Assembly (NCBI GenBank): GCA_964017125.1
Contig: OZ024904.1
Span: 2,601,718 to 2,665,717 of the forward strand
Length of the DNA stretch: 64,000 bases
Source of the DNA: Flabesymbios commensalis
Taxonomy: Eukaryota > Annelida > Polychaeta > Terebellida > Flabelligeridae
Direction of reading: 5' to 3'
The position numbers and the translations under genes are program-made. The stretch's first letter is position 1. Every line of letters starts with the position of its first letter. A model generated the notes under the pieces. The model was not told the DNA's origin. It ran no database searches and was given only the letters and a program-made list of their open reading frames with translations. Of the stretch, positions 35,501 to 48,632 are shown one piece after another.

Positions 35501-36104
35501 TAGGCATTTAGATAGCATCCACCATCCCTCTGTATCATCTCTGAAAAAACCTGCTTTCTGCATTTTTATTATGTTTATTGGACGTTATATTTTCCTGCTC
35601 CTCTGCTATTAATCATAGGCCTACCATGCCATAGGCCTGCTGCTTGTGACAAACTTTAACAAATCACAGTTTACGGATGTCTGATAAAACCGTTACCTAT
35701 TAAAGTCAGTATGTCTGGATCTTCACTTTGTTATATCATCTATATCACAAAATTGATTTATTTCAAATAATACACATTACAATATTGGATAATTTTTATT
35801 CAAGGTGATGTGGAAATAAATGTTGAACAATAAGTGATAACTGCATCAAATTGTCATAAAAACATCCCATCATGAAGATCATGCTATATGTCATCGGATA
35901 GTCCATTGAATCCATTATTTTTTCTTATATAAAGAAGCACATAAAATCACAAAAACGCTATTTGTATGGTGCCACTGTCTCCATAAGATGTAGGCACCTT
36001 AAATCTTTTCCGAAGGCAGTCAACTTTTCCTTAAAACCTGACAGATACGTTTTAGACCAAATAAGTCTGCAAACAAACAAAATATATAAATGTTTGAAAG
36101 TAGA

Positions 36105-36342
36105 TTAACCCTTCCAGCGTGGCGATCGACTTTAGACGTCAGATTCTGACGTCTGTAGACGTCAGATTCGTAAATTTTAGACTTCAATATCTAACGTTTT
36201 TTTTTGTCGATCCCCGCACTGAGAGTGTAAATTATTTAGACCCATATGATAGGAGTTACACGAAGCGGAAAAAGCTAACTAAGACATTTCTGATGATTTC
36301 AAATTGAAAAAAACCCTTTGGTCTCAGCGCTGTAAGGATTAA
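36105..36342. mobile_element. TTAA hairpin MITE, family I
   Basis: TTAA is at both ends. The palindrome is GACGTCTGTAGACGTCAG on the left and decayed on the right. The conserved half ends AGCGCTGTAAGGATTAA. Confidence 0.7.
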
Positions 36343-36345
36343 CCA

Positions 36346-36760
36346 CTTTAACCCTTTCATCGCGGGGATCGACTTTAACCCTTTAAGCCCTCACGATGCA
36401 TTAAAACATCATTTTACATCCCTGAAAACACACTTAATTTTCGTACAACTAGGGGCTTTATAATGCAAATTTCTATGAAACTGATTTACCAATACATGGC
36501 AATTTTCTTTAATTTTTCACCCACATCAAATCATCTTCATCCACTACAAGTCGAGAATTGCGACAGCAACTCGCGGCTTGTAGTGGATGAAGATGACAAT
36601 GGTAAATTCAGGCTTGAAAGAGTTAAGTCAGAATCTGACGTCTAAAGTCGATCCCAGCACTGTAAGAATAAAAATATTTATAATAACAGTAAAGCCATAA
36701 CATAGGTAATCAAATGAAGCGGAAAGAGCTAATACTAAGACATTTATGAGGATTTCAAAT
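36346..36760. mobile_element. Family I MITE with nested family IV hairpin
   Basis: The outer element begins TTTAACCCTTTCATCGCGGG and resumes at GTCAGAATCTGACGTC. Between them is a second element (36375-36626) with TTAA at both ends and a different hairpin, whose arms are CTTCATCCACTACAAG and CTTGTAGTGGATGAAG. Confidence 0.65.
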
Positions 36761-36819
36761 TGAAAAACAAATCTTCATCCTAAGCGTTGTCAAGGTCAAC
36801 CACTTTAACCTCCCTCGTC

Positions 36820-39290
36820 GCATGTATTCACCACGTGGCAGATTTTGAATAAAACTCATTAAATGAAAAATAGTATAATCCTTCACAATAAGATATATTA
36901 TTCTTGAGCATTTCATACAATCAGGTTTAACAGTTTCCTTATATATTAAGAGACACTATAACTTTTTCATGAGCAAACAAAATGTAAAAAAAAGTTATAT
37001 ATAAATGGTACTATAAAATTACGCATACATACGAAATAGCACGTGAACATACATATATGACAAATAAGTCTGTAATGACTTTTGTTTATGTCAAAAAAAT
37101 ATTTGTCTGTCTGTATACATGGTATATCTTTAACAAAATAATGATTGTATCATCGTGTTAATGTGTGAATAGAATAAGATTTAACAGTGTACATTGGACT
37201 TCGCCCTAGAGCTAGATCAATGTTGGTGCAATATCAAAAACGACACCGGGTCAAAGTATCTATGTGTTCTCTAGGCATGTTGCATAACATTAATCCAGTT
37301 ACGGTCCACCATCGACACAGCGGTTTATTTATACAAGTGACCAACATTGGACCAGCATCGTGCCCATGTCTCGCGTCACTAGGGATGTTTATAAATGTTA
37401 TATAGAAGAGTGGTTATATAATTTATATTAAAATAGGTTTGAGATGTGAAACCCCCTTCGTTCACTGATGTCAGGCCTAGTCATTGACTGTATTGCCCAA
37501 ACTGTTATGTGGGCCACACAATAAAAGTTCTAACGCACTAGGTTATGTTATTATAATGCATATCCTGCTCTCATAAATCCAAATCGTAATTTAATGTGAC
37601 ACCGCCTGACATCACATACTATGTTTACAGTGCGATATTGTGTCATTATAAAGTCATATCTTGATGCTAATTACTGAACATATAGTGATATATCCTAACA
37701 CTATGATGCCACATTGTGAGCCAAAGTGCCATATACTGACATTTTATTACAGTATTCTGACTGACATCATCCTTACCCCATAATGCCAAACTTTGATATT
37801 ATCATATCCTTATTATTTGTAATGTTATATATGTATCTACTAAAACAACACATCCTGGCATTTAATGTCATACCCTTAAATTGTAACGCCATGTGGTGAC
37901 ATCAATGCCGATGGTTTAAACATATAGTTTATTGTCCAATGGAAGCAATACAGGATTGTAATAGCTGCCTTCGTTCGGAAGAAAAGAAAGTGAGTGATGC
38001 TTGCTGAGTCATGGTGTGAATAAAATGAGTAGGTGTTAGAGATCAAAATGTTGTGCCACTGTATTTTTAATGATGATGGTTCCTTTGTGGAAAAGTACAC
38101 GTGTGTCCACGTGTTTGGCCAGTCAGTTAATTAAATATCTAATCAGTGTAAATCTCGTTGGCAGAGCTAGAAAATGTCATAAAACAAATGCTTGCAATTG
38201 CGTGGTATCATATCAATGGTTGTTGTAAACCCAGTAAACACAGAACACCTGTACATCAATGCCTATATGCTGCTCTTAATAGGGCATATGCCATATCCTG
38301 ACATTCTTTTTGAAATATTAATACACATCTGTCCATATTATCACATATACCATATTCTGCCATTCGTATACCCTATAGGCCTACTGACATTATAATAACA
38401 TATCCTTATGACTTAATCGCACTACAATATAGTATTGAAATGTCTTATCCTGATATTTCATTTTTCATTTCATTTATTAGCCTACAAGAGAAGAGAACAT
38501 ACTAAAGTACAGTAAACACAAAATGTTATTTGTAAATATTAAAAGGCACGTAGCAATAAGTTTAAAAGTATTCTGTTTTGATAATTATTATTTAATTATG
38601 ATCAAGATATAAAAATGTCATTTTATGGTATTAAAATGCCCTATCATTCCCTTATAGTGACAACTCATGACGTTTGCCCTTCATTTTCTGACCATTTTTA
38701 GTATTTATAGTGCAATATCTTGACATTGTAAAGCCATAATTATACTGACATTATGACGCAAAATAATGTAAATATATTAAAATGCCATATCAATATATTA
38801 ATTATCAATATGCCATTTACAGACATTTTAATGCAGCATTCCGACTGAATAATGACAAATATCTATCTAATCACAGCCTATCAATGAATAATGGATGCAA
38901 AATCAAGGCCACTTGATTATCCTGATCTCGCAGGCACACCGGGAGGCACACTCAGCTCGTGGACTTTCCCTTTTTCGATCTTGGATTTCATATGTATACA
39001 TAGTCATGTGGCTGGCCATCTTGGATTCGGCGGTTGTCTTGAATTTGATATGACTATTGTCTTGCGTGAGGTCATTTTGTTTTAGGTATAGTCATCTTAT
39101 TTGCGGCCATCTTTGATTTGGTGGCCATCTTTGATTTGATAAGTTGTTCGCAGCTATCTTCGAACAACTACCCGATTTCTGATGTCGGCATTCTAGCTTC
39201 TGACCTGTCATGGTACTGTTTCCCAGTGATAGGCACCACTATTGCTTCAGGTGTAATAATTGAATCCAAGTTTTGTATGTGAATGTTGAA
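36820..39290. repeat. AT-rich stretch with degenerate TGCCATATCCTGACATT words
   Basis: Related words such as GTCATATCTTGATGC, GTGCCATATACTGACATT, ATGCCATATCCTGACATT and ATGCCATATCAATAT recur between 37570 and 38850 at irregular spacing. This is an old minisatellite-like block. No exon was seen. Confidence 0.4.
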
Positions 39291-41945
39291 TGTATAGCTT
39301 CAAGTTATTTCCGGAATGGTAAAATTGTTTGGGCATCGCATCACGAATGGGCACAGGTAGAGCGTTCCCTTAGAGACTGGGCCAGTTAGAAATATCTTGA
39401 CTGAATCTTGTTTTTTAATACGGGGAACAACAAATCTATTTAAATTTTTAGAGCGTAGATATTTTAACAATTTCGGCCGAACAAGTAAGTCAGCCAGATA
39501 TGCAGGTTGGTTGTTTTTTAGGGTTCGGAAATTTACTGTGCATATTTTAAAATTATGGGAAACTTGACAGGAAGCCAATGTATTTTTTTAGAATATGAAT
39601 GGAACGACTAAAACGTGGGGCATGGTTACCACTATAGCAGGGCAGTTCTGAACGTGTGGTAATCTAGCGATATCCTTTTCTGTCATGTTGTGAAAGAGTG
39701 AGTCACAATAACTTACTACTGACCAGTGCCACTGCAATTTGTTTGATTGACAAGAGCTGAGGCCAGCCTTTTTCGAATTTGACGCAGGTCTCAGATATGA
39801 CAGAAGCATGACCTACATGTTTAATTGGGATATGTGTTTTCAGAAATTCGGGCTACTGTTAAATACTAAGATTTTTCGCTGGTGCACATGGATATGTGTC
39901 TTGACCTAGAATATTAAGCATGGAAAATTATTTAGGATTTTTTCTCGCCGAAGTTTAGACCCAGGCATCCAGACCGACACACCCATTAAACAATGTTCCA
40001 ACTTCTCAAGATATTCCTTAGCGTTTGAAACTGATAAGGTCGTGTAAATTTGAGTGTCATCGACATGAAGATTGTGGTTGATGTCGAAACTAGAGATAAT
40101 AGCTCTGAGTAGTGTAGTGCAAAAAGCAAAGAGCAGTGGTCCCAGAACAGTGACGCTTGGAACTACATATAAGAGTGTGACTTTATCTGACAGAATGTCT
40201 TTTTTTTATGAATTGTTGCCCAATTTTCAAAGAAGAAGAAAACCAAATTTGAGCATACTAAGATATTTCATACCAATCTGAGAGTTTATCTGTTAATGTA
40301 GCATGGTCATTGCTGTCGAAAGCAGCCGACAATTCTAGCCGTGTCAGAGCTAAAACTTCACCCTTGTCCATGCTAATAATGATATCGTTATGTTCCTTCA
40401 GTAGAGAAATGATATGTTTTTATTTTTTACGGATTAGTGCCTATTTTTTTAAATAAGAAGAAAAACAAATTTGATTCCGCCCAGATATTCCATATCTCTC
40501 AGAGAATATCTGTTAATGTAGCATGGTCAATGGTTTCGAAGCGGCCGACAAGTCAAGCAAGGATAGAGCGGTAACTTCACCCTTGTCCAAACTGATAATG
40601 ATATCATTATGTACTTTCAGTAGAACCGATTTTGTAGAATGATGTTTCCTATAGGCTGATTGTAATGGATAAAATCGATGGTTATTTTTTACATGAGTTG
40701 CAGCCGATTGGCTACCACCCCTTTTCTAAGATTTTGGAAATGAAGCTCAAGTTGTATACAGGCCTGTGATTTTTCAGTTCGTTTTGAGGAAGAGATGTTT
40801 TTTCAAGTAGTGATCTTACATGAGCTTTTTTGACGTTTTGAGGAAATGTACTAGTTTCTATTGATATGTTTATTATATTAGTGATGGGAATTATTATTAT
40901 ATCAAGACAATTTTCCAGCACGCTTGTAGTAACGGGATCCAGATCAGATGATTTTGACGATGAGCCCAAAATAAGCTTCATAATTTCATCTTCTGTCGCA
41001 CGTTCAATTTTTTTTATTTTATATCCGAATAATATTTTTTGCACCTATGGAATATTCTTAATTTTTCTGGAAATTTGAAACAATAGTTTTAATTTATTCA
41101 ACAAAATATTTTGAGAAATGGTCAAAAGTTATTTTACTTATGCGAATACTGGCAGAGACAGCGGTGGAATTCTGTGCAGAATTCTATTTATGGAGTTCCA
41201 TAAGCAACGAGGATTTTCTGAAATATGTCGATTGAGCTTTTGTCATCATTATATTACACAGGTTGCAGTGCCGTTTGTAAAGAGAACGATCAAGATGTGT
41301 GCGTTCGAGAACGTGGCAAAGGTTTAAGCCTTTATTATTTGCGAAGTTATCCATGGAGACTTTGTACTTACAGGAGCAGGCTTGTACAACTTAGAGCTAA
41401 GGACAGAATCATACTGTTAACAGAGTGCTGAGCGATCTATCTCTGGTTTCAATATTAGATACGAGTTGAAAATATCTCATTGAAACGATTCATATTCAAT
41501 GTTGTTTATTTTTCGAAACGATACATTACCTTTGTTCCCTTTTGTCTTACAACCGTCAATTTCTGTTATGACCTCATGGTGGTCCGAAATACCCGCTGCC
41601 GAAAAACTTATTGGTAGAATTGGAGATGCGTTTGGTGATTAAAATATCTAGCCAATGACCATGAACATGAGTTGGAAAGTACAAATGCTGCTTGAGATCG
41701 AAACATGTGAAGACTTCAGTGAATTTATTGGTTTTCTTGTCTAGATGTAAGTTGGAAATTACCAATATACAAATCGTCATGTAGTAGAATTATGTTCTCT
41801 AGTAAATCTTGAAAATCATAAAAAATAGACATGTACCGGTTTGAAGCCTACACAGGCAGACAACAAAACCACGGAACGAATTGCTTGTGATACATTCAGA
41901 AATAGCTTCGAACGTTTTTAATTGTGGTAGGGGATGAATATCTGC
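39290..41945 (-). mobile_element. L2-like LINE, degenerate, endonuclease to C-terminus
   Basis: On the minus strand the order is: endonuclease C-terminal half (FDLKQHLYFPTHVHGHWLD, 41574-41780); RT start (SSDLDPVTTSVLENCLD, HRPVYNLSFISKILEK, 40712-41044); QSAYRKHHSTKSVLLKVHND and LLDLSAAS (about 40535-40690); VLGPLLF and HVDDTQIYTTLS (about 40050-40200); and the post-RT region (LADLLVRPKLLKYLRSKN, 39300-39578). The catalytic (F/Y)ADD reads HVDD, so Ala and the aromatic are changed. Frames shift several times and a piece is duplicated (40203-40411 and 40440-40626). The strings match the L2/CR1 superfamily pattern. It is dead. Confidence 0.75.
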
Positions 41946-42655
41946 TTAGAATTGGTCACAATGAAAAGGTATATTTTCTGTCTATTTCTGTATGGCTGAT
42001 GGATATACGTTATTTTTTCCAAATGCTGTTTTAATATTGGCCAACCGTCTTCGACGCTGGCCCAACATTGAAACAGCATTGGGTGATGAATGTTTGACAA
42101 AACTTTTCTATTTTTCCCAAATCACCCATTCCATTTGATTCTAAAACGCAAAGGGGGTAGTGGACTTTCTAGGCATTTAACTTGTTCAAACCTTAAACCT
42201 TTCAAACCCTAAACCTTTATAAGTCATAATCTGACATCTCTAGACATCAGATTCTGCAGTCTAAAAACTGTGCCCGCACTAAGAGAATTAAACTATTTAT
42301 AATGGCAGTGGGCTCAAACTAAGCCATGTATGATGATTTCAAATTGAAAAAAGCCCTTTCCATGGTTTATACAGAATCTTTCAGCGTTGTAATGGTTAAG
42401 CTGACCATCAACCCTGTAACAGACCCTGTGCCAAAAACATCCAGCCACCACTTTCACAAGCATTGACTGGATGGGCCCTTTGTGCTCTATACAGATAATG
42501 GCCGGGGGAGTTTTAAGAACGACGTACGTTCCCAAAACAACCACTTTAGACTAACATTGATTTCTGATCTTATATTACTACAGAAAAATAGTATAAACAT
42601 GAAAGCATCACTGATAATGTATAGTGGCGCGTTCAGGTTGATTGGAGAAATAAAA

Positions 42656-42899
42656 ACCCTTACAGCGTGGGGACTGACTTTAGTCGTCAGAATCTGACGT
42701 CTGTAGACATCAGATTCTGACGACTAAAGTCCATCCCCCCGCTGTAAGAAGAAACATATTTGTAATGGCCGTAAACCCATAACACAGGTATTCAAAAGAA
42801 CCAGAAAGAGCTAATTAAGACATTTATGATGATTTCAAATTGAAAAAACCCTTTGGTCTCCATGTAATTTATAAAAAATATTCAGCGCTTTAAGGGTTA
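42656..42899. mobile_element. TTAA hairpin MITE, family I (duplicate of 1762)
   Basis: It is the duplicate-block partner of 1762-2007 and has the same decayed left end. Confidence 0.7.
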
Positions 42900-43374
42900 A
42901 GGGTGTGCGTTCTAGGTAAATTCACCTGTTCACTTGAACTGTTCACTTGACCGCTTGATATAAAAAATCTATCCAGTCACCAGATGAATATTAGATCTAA
43001 AAGTAGTAGATATACTCTATTGGATCAATCTCATGTCCCAATGTGGTATGCTCTAGTAGCAGAGTGCAAACTGTCCACTCGGCCGCTTGATAATATCTTC
43101 AGTCACCAGTTGAATATTAGATTTAAATGTAGCCTATTAGTTGTTGATCTATCTCATGTCGAAGTGTGCTTGGCTAGGAACAAACACCAGGCGAATAATA
43201 AAAGTAAACAGTTCTGGGTGCTGAATGAAGCTTTCTAGACCCACAATGATGCATTTTGAGCACAGAATGAGGCTTTCTAGGCACAAAATGAGGTATAAGT
43301 TCTATGTTCACCACCGCCGCCGCATAGGAGGCCTGATAAGGCAGCAGTTGACGATTCTGCTTCTACCTGTGAAA

Positions 43375-43682
43375 TGAAATGAATCGGGCTTTAGGCCACC
43401 TTTGTGCACATATAGGCTAAACTGGGCCAGGAGAACCTCCTTAGGATGGTGAGATGATTGAGATGACACTGTCCTCCAGACACAGGATTCGAAATTCGAA
43501 CCCTGGCGGTCTGAGGCCGAGCACGCTACCTCTCGGTCACGGAGGCTCCCCACAATACTGTCTTTCACACGTGGATGGGGAAGAAACATTTTCGTTTCTT
43601 TCAAACCGGGGAGACCGGGAACCGAACCCCGAAATCTGGCGTGAAAGGCAGCGGTGCTAACCACTACCCTAGGGCCCCCGCC
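43375..43682 (-). mobile_element. Dimeric tRNA-like SINE, duplicate of 2489-2796
   Basis: It has the same insertion site and the same flanking repeat CTTCTACCTGTGAAA. It arose by the segmental duplication and not by a new insertion. Confidence 0.8.
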
Positions 43683-44227
43683 CTTCTACCTGTGAAAGCC
43701 ACGTAACCAGAGGGAAATTGAATTAATGACACTTATTTTGGACCTCTGCCAGCCCCCAACCCCCTCCCCCCCCCCCTCATATTCACCACTGTCTCCACGC
43801 GCTCAGGTCTGTCCCCGGCACAGTTGACTAATCAGAAGACCCAGATTGTTAGATTAATGTCGATCCAACATCGACGACGTCGGCCCAACATCAAGCTAGC
43901 CCCACAGATTGACAGCGTACAAAATCGTGGGACATTTATTTGGACTGTCATATCTGAATATATCGGTCAATAATCAGGTCGAAAATAGTTTTTTTTAGAA
44001 TTAGTAACTTTTCAGTTCCATGTCCGCATGCTCAGCTCAGAGGTCGCACAGTCATTAAAAAGTTATGGACATTGTTCTAACCATTGGGTCGGGAGAGCGA
44101 TTGTTCTAACCGTTGGTCGGGATCGCTCTCAGTCAACGCCATGTTAGATTTTTTGGGTAAAGAAGATACATCAATCCACGGCGTCGGAGAGGACGACACG
44201 GCTAACATCAAGCCACCATCAGTTTAA

Positions 44228-44792
44228 TGAACCCTTACAGCGCGGAATTATTTGTGTTTAAACCATCGAGACTAAATGGTTTTTTCAATTTGAAATCATC
44301 ATAAATGTCTTAGTTAGCTCTTTCTGATTCATTTGAATACCTAAGTCATAGGTCTACGGCCATTACAAATATTATGGGGCGGGGGCCACAGGGTAGTGGT
44401 TAGCACCGCTGCCTTTCACGCCAGAGTTCGGGGTTCGGTTCCCGGTCTCGGCGGTTTGAAAAAAACAAAATTGATTTCTCCCCATCCACGTGTGAAAGTT
44501 AGTATTGCGGGGAGCCTCCGTGACCGAGAGGTAGCGTGCTCGGCCTCAGACCGCCAGGGCTCGAATTTCGAATCCTGTGTCTGGAGGACAGTGTCATCTC
44601 AATCATCTCACCATCCTCAGGAGGTTCTCCTGGCTCAGTTTAGCCTATATGTGCACAAAGGTGGCCTAAAGCCCGATTCATTTCATTTCATTTTTTACAA
44701 ATATTATGAGTCTACGGCCATTAGAAATATTTTAACCCTTTCAGTGTGGGGACCGTCAGATTCTAACGTATAAAGTCGGTCCCCGCACTGAA
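44228..44792. mobile_element. TTAA hairpin MITE, family I, split by SINE
   Basis: It matches 3343-3567 with the SINE 44377-44694 inserted in its middle. The palindrome keeps ACCGTCAGATTCTAACG, slightly more than copy 1. Confidence 0.7.
44377..44694 (+). mobile_element. Dimeric tRNA-like SINE inserted after duplication
   Basis: This is a full-length copy with flanking repeats TTACAAATATTATG (44363-44376 and 44695-44708). Copy 1 has the empty site at about 3476-3490 with a single TTACAAATATTATG. It landed inside a TTAA hairpin element. Confidence 0.88.
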
Positions 44793-45255
44793 AGGGTTGA
44801 GCGAGGCGATTCACTTCAGCAACCAGACCATATATCATTTGTCTTTAGTTATCAGGTGGTACACAACAGACATTCACAAGGTATTGGTATATATGCACAC
44901 AGATATCTGCGCAATGGTCGTATATCGGTATCGGCCCATGTATCACTCTGTGCTGTGGTTTTCAAATAAATCATAAAGGGCTAACTAAGACATTTATGAT
45001 GATTTCAAATTGAAAAACCACACTTTGGTCTCCATGGAATATATAAAAAATAATCAGCGCTTCAAGGGTTAAGGGTGTGCGTTCTAGGTGAATTCACCTA
45101 ACCCTTAAAGCGCTGAGCGCGACTGTAGTCGTTTTTAATCTGTTTTATTAACAGGGTAAATCACAGTTATTGGAAATGAGTGTTTAAAAATCAAGATTTG
45201 CAAATGTTTGGTCTCAAATATTTGCTCAATGTATCGTGCTTGATGGGTAGAAGTG

Positions 45256-45570
45256 GGCGGGGGCCCTAGGGTAGTGGTTAGCACCGCTGCCTTTCACGCC
45301 AGAGTCCGGGGTTCGGTTCCCGGTCTCGGCGGTTTGAAAGAAACAAAATTGTTTCTTCCCCATCCACGTGTGAAAGTTAGTATTGTGGGGAGCCTCCGTG
45401 ACCGAGAGGTAGCGTGCTCGGCCTCAGACCGCCAGGGCTCGAATTTCGAATCCTGTGTCTGGAGGACAGTGTCATCTCAATCATCTCACCATCCTCAGGA
45501 GGTTCTCCTGGCCCAGTTTAGCCTATATGTGCACAAAGGTGGCCTAAAGCCCGATTCATTTCATTTCATT
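45256..45570 (+). mobile_element. Dimeric tRNA-like SINE inserted after duplication
   Basis: This is a full-length copy flanked by GATGGGTAGAAGTG (45242-45255) and GATAGGTAGAAGTG (45571-45584). Copy 1 has the empty site at about 3970-3983. The first unit has box A TAGTGGTTAGCACC and box B GGTTCGGTTCCC. CTTTCAC in the anticodon position suggests a tRNA-Glu(TTC) origin. The tail is (TTTCA)n. Confidence 0.88.
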
Positions 45571-45671
45571 GATAGGTAGAAGTGTGGATCTTCACATTAG
45601 AACACTGAGAAAACGCTGAGGTGCTCTACCCATCACCATAACGAAATGACGACTGCTGATTGGATATTCAG

Positions 45672-45910
45672 CCCTTACAATGCTGAAATACCTTATACAT
45701 GAAGACCAAAGGGGTTTTTTCAATTTGAAATCATCATAAATGTCTCAGTAAGATCTTTCAGCTTCATGTGAATACCTTTGTTATGGGTCTACGACCATTA
45801 TAGATATTTTAACTCTTTCCGTGCGGGGATGGACTTTAGACGTCAGAATCCGACGTCTACAGACGTCAGATTCTGACGTGTAAATTCCATCCCCGTGCTG
45901 TAAGGGTTGA
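45672..45910. mobile_element. TTAA hairpin MITE, family I (duplicate of 4182)
   Basis: It is the partner of 4182-4424 in copy 2. The palindrome and both ends are kept. Confidence 0.68.
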
Positions 45911-48420
45911 TGGACCTACCCATTACGGCAAAGATCGCATGTCGAAATAAATCAAACAAAGTGCCCAAAAATAACACTCAGGTATACACTGAAAGCTAGA
46001 TAGTTTCTGATGATACCGGGTGTTAGGGACATGCCTGGGGGTCATCACCAGGGGGGGTGTAGAGTTTGAAAGTGGTGCAATTTTGTGTAATTCAAGATGG
46101 CGTCCAAGATGGCCGCCGGCATATAGTCATACTTAAGAAATAGTGTAAATTGGGCAAATTTAGCTCAATTTGCTGTTGTAATACACCATTTCAACTAGTT
46201 TAGAGTTACTGAATGCAGCTAGGCCACTCTCAGACAATTCTGATCATTATTTTTAACCCTTTCTGCCCCAAATGTTCTTTATCATACACTTTAGTGATGT
46301 CAATTAGGACAAGATTGTTATCTATAATAATTATTCCATATTAATGGTGAAGGATTGGTATCAATACAGTGACTATGGTAATGACAATTAATTAATCTAA
46401 TTAATTATAAAATAAGATGTCGTCCAAGATGGCTGCCGACGTATAGTCAGACCTAGGAATTTGCGTAAACATGCAGTGCAATTCTAAATGAATTTTCTTT
46501 TGTTATACACAATTTCAACTAGTTTAGTAGTCAATAAATTGTTCTGTATCACCCCATAAAATGTCATCATTATATTTATTATATTTATTTTAAACATTTA
46601 ACCCTTTCCGGGGAGCTTTTGTACTGAACACTTCTAGAATGTCAATAGGGACAAAATGATCATTTATAACAAATTATTCACTATTAAAGGATTTGTATCA
46701 GTACAAAAACTTAGGCAATATCACACTTATTGGTTTCAGTTATTTAAAATGGCGTCCAAGATAGCGGCCATCAGGACTTAGTACGATAAGTACCCACAAC
46801 TCTATTTGATTCACAACTGTCTAATTAACAAATAACTTTGACTTAAGGCAATTAGAGTAAAACCATCATATCTACTTATTTGACATAATGAAATAAAATT
46901 GAAACGGAAATTACGGGAAGTTTAAATATTGACAGTGAAGGAAGTAAAAGTTTGAATCCAATTAAAACGACTTATTTGTATACATATCCACATACCACTT
47001 TTAACATTAAATTGATCATAAGTGTTATCAGGTTATGTGATACGCACATAATAAAAAGCTTCATGGCAGTGTTAATAGAATGCAATCCATATATAGTTGT
47101 TATAGTACACATGGGTCCTGGAAATTATGGATTATTCTCACTTCACTTTTTCCCCATTTTTTGGCTTCGATCACTATTCACTTTTTATAAGGGAAAAATC
47201 ATATCAATATAGATAAAAATAGATATAATTTTTTTAGGCTCGTTTTTCCCACTATTTATAAACTGTAATCCTTGATGTTCGGATCCTAAGAACAGGCGAT
47301 TCGCCGTTCGTTCGATGCGTTTTTTAACCCATATGCACCCTCAGTTGTAAAACTGCACAAAACAGCCAGGCCAAAATAGCAATGTGGGATGAGAAACTTC
47401 TAGTTTTTACATATTATTTTTCCTGTCAAAATCCCCCTCTCGTCCTCACCATGTAACTTCTCCATCAAAACGTGACTGAAGTAACGTTATTTTCTTCACC
47501 CTTTCACCTGTTTTGACCACGTGTAGGTCTGACCTTGTGGTTAACAATGTCAAGGACATAATATCTGCTAGGTCTCTATTTGTCAGATAGAAATTAGGTC
47601 AAAACTCATAAATATTCATAAAAAACGCATTCTGCAGTGTAATCGACCACGCACTACGTTCGCGGGAGGCGGGGTATGTGGCGGAGGGGCGTGATATCGT
47701 GAATCTGGTAATAATTAAACTGAGGAGGTAGTGCCCCAGCAATGATACCTTGGAGATAGGTTAGTGTAATGATGGCCATCGTCTAAGTACACTAAATAGT
47801 TAAACTTATTCTGACCATTTGCAGCCAATAAAATAACGCTTCAAAATAGAACAGCCATTCGAACCAGTCAGAAAGTTTGATATTATATTTAAAATCTGTT
47901 TAAACATAACTCCAAATAAAACATTATACGTCATCGCTGGGAAATATTAACTTCATTGTTATAATTATAATAATAGATGACAATGTAAATCACAATGCAG
48001 ATATAGGTATAGGCTACTACTAGTAGTGTAGTAGATGTGGTTAATGCACAGAATTGCATCGCTCAGCTATACATGACCTTAGTCCTAGGATGCATTATTA
48101 GTAATAAAAAAATATTATTTATGTAATTTCTGATTAAATATCATATATTGGACTGTAGTAAGTGTAGTTCGTAACACAATATTGCTGGCTCAGACGTGAT
48201 CTTGTTTGTCGTATGCTGCTTGTATGTTATTGGCATCATTCTAATCTTTGCTCTTAGATGAGGTCTTCTTGAATGAATATAACAAAATGAATATAACGGT
48301 GCCTTATCATCTGCTGCAATATCTCGTCACAGCGACAATGTTGCGATGTCAAACCAGACATTTCAACATTTTTCCCCAGATCATCTTCGTGAAGTTCATC
48401 TAGAAAGAGTCATGGAAATA

Positions 48421-48632
48421 TTAACCCTTACAATGCTGAATTATTTTCGCATAAACCATGGAGACCAAAGGGCTTTTTCGATTTAAAATCATCATAAATG
48501 GCCGAGTTAGCTCTTTCCGCTTTTGTTATGGGACTACGACCTTTATAAATATTTTAATTCTTTCAAAGCAGAGATCGTCTACAGACGTCAGATTCTGACG
48601 TCTAAATACGATCCCCATGCTGAAAGGGTTAA
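48421..48632. mobile_element. TTAA hairpin MITE, family I (duplicate of 6962)
   Basis: It sits at the same site as 6962-7209, with TTAA at both ends. One half of the palindrome (about 20 bases) and a short stretch of the conserved half are lost. Confidence 0.75.

Noticed and set aside
37570-38850. A CRISPR-like array, because of recurring TGCCATATCCTGACATT words
   Set aside because: The words are degenerate and irregularly spaced, and the DNA is eukaryotic.
45270-45335. A tRNA-Glu gene
   Set aside because: It has several mismatches in the stems and repeats at many loci as the head of the SINE.
45253-45579. ORFs of 108-210 codons at 21171, 43308, 44396 and 45253 sharing GSLRDREVACSASDRQG
   Set aside because: All are chance translations of the dimeric SINE, and the shared peptide follows the SINE copies.
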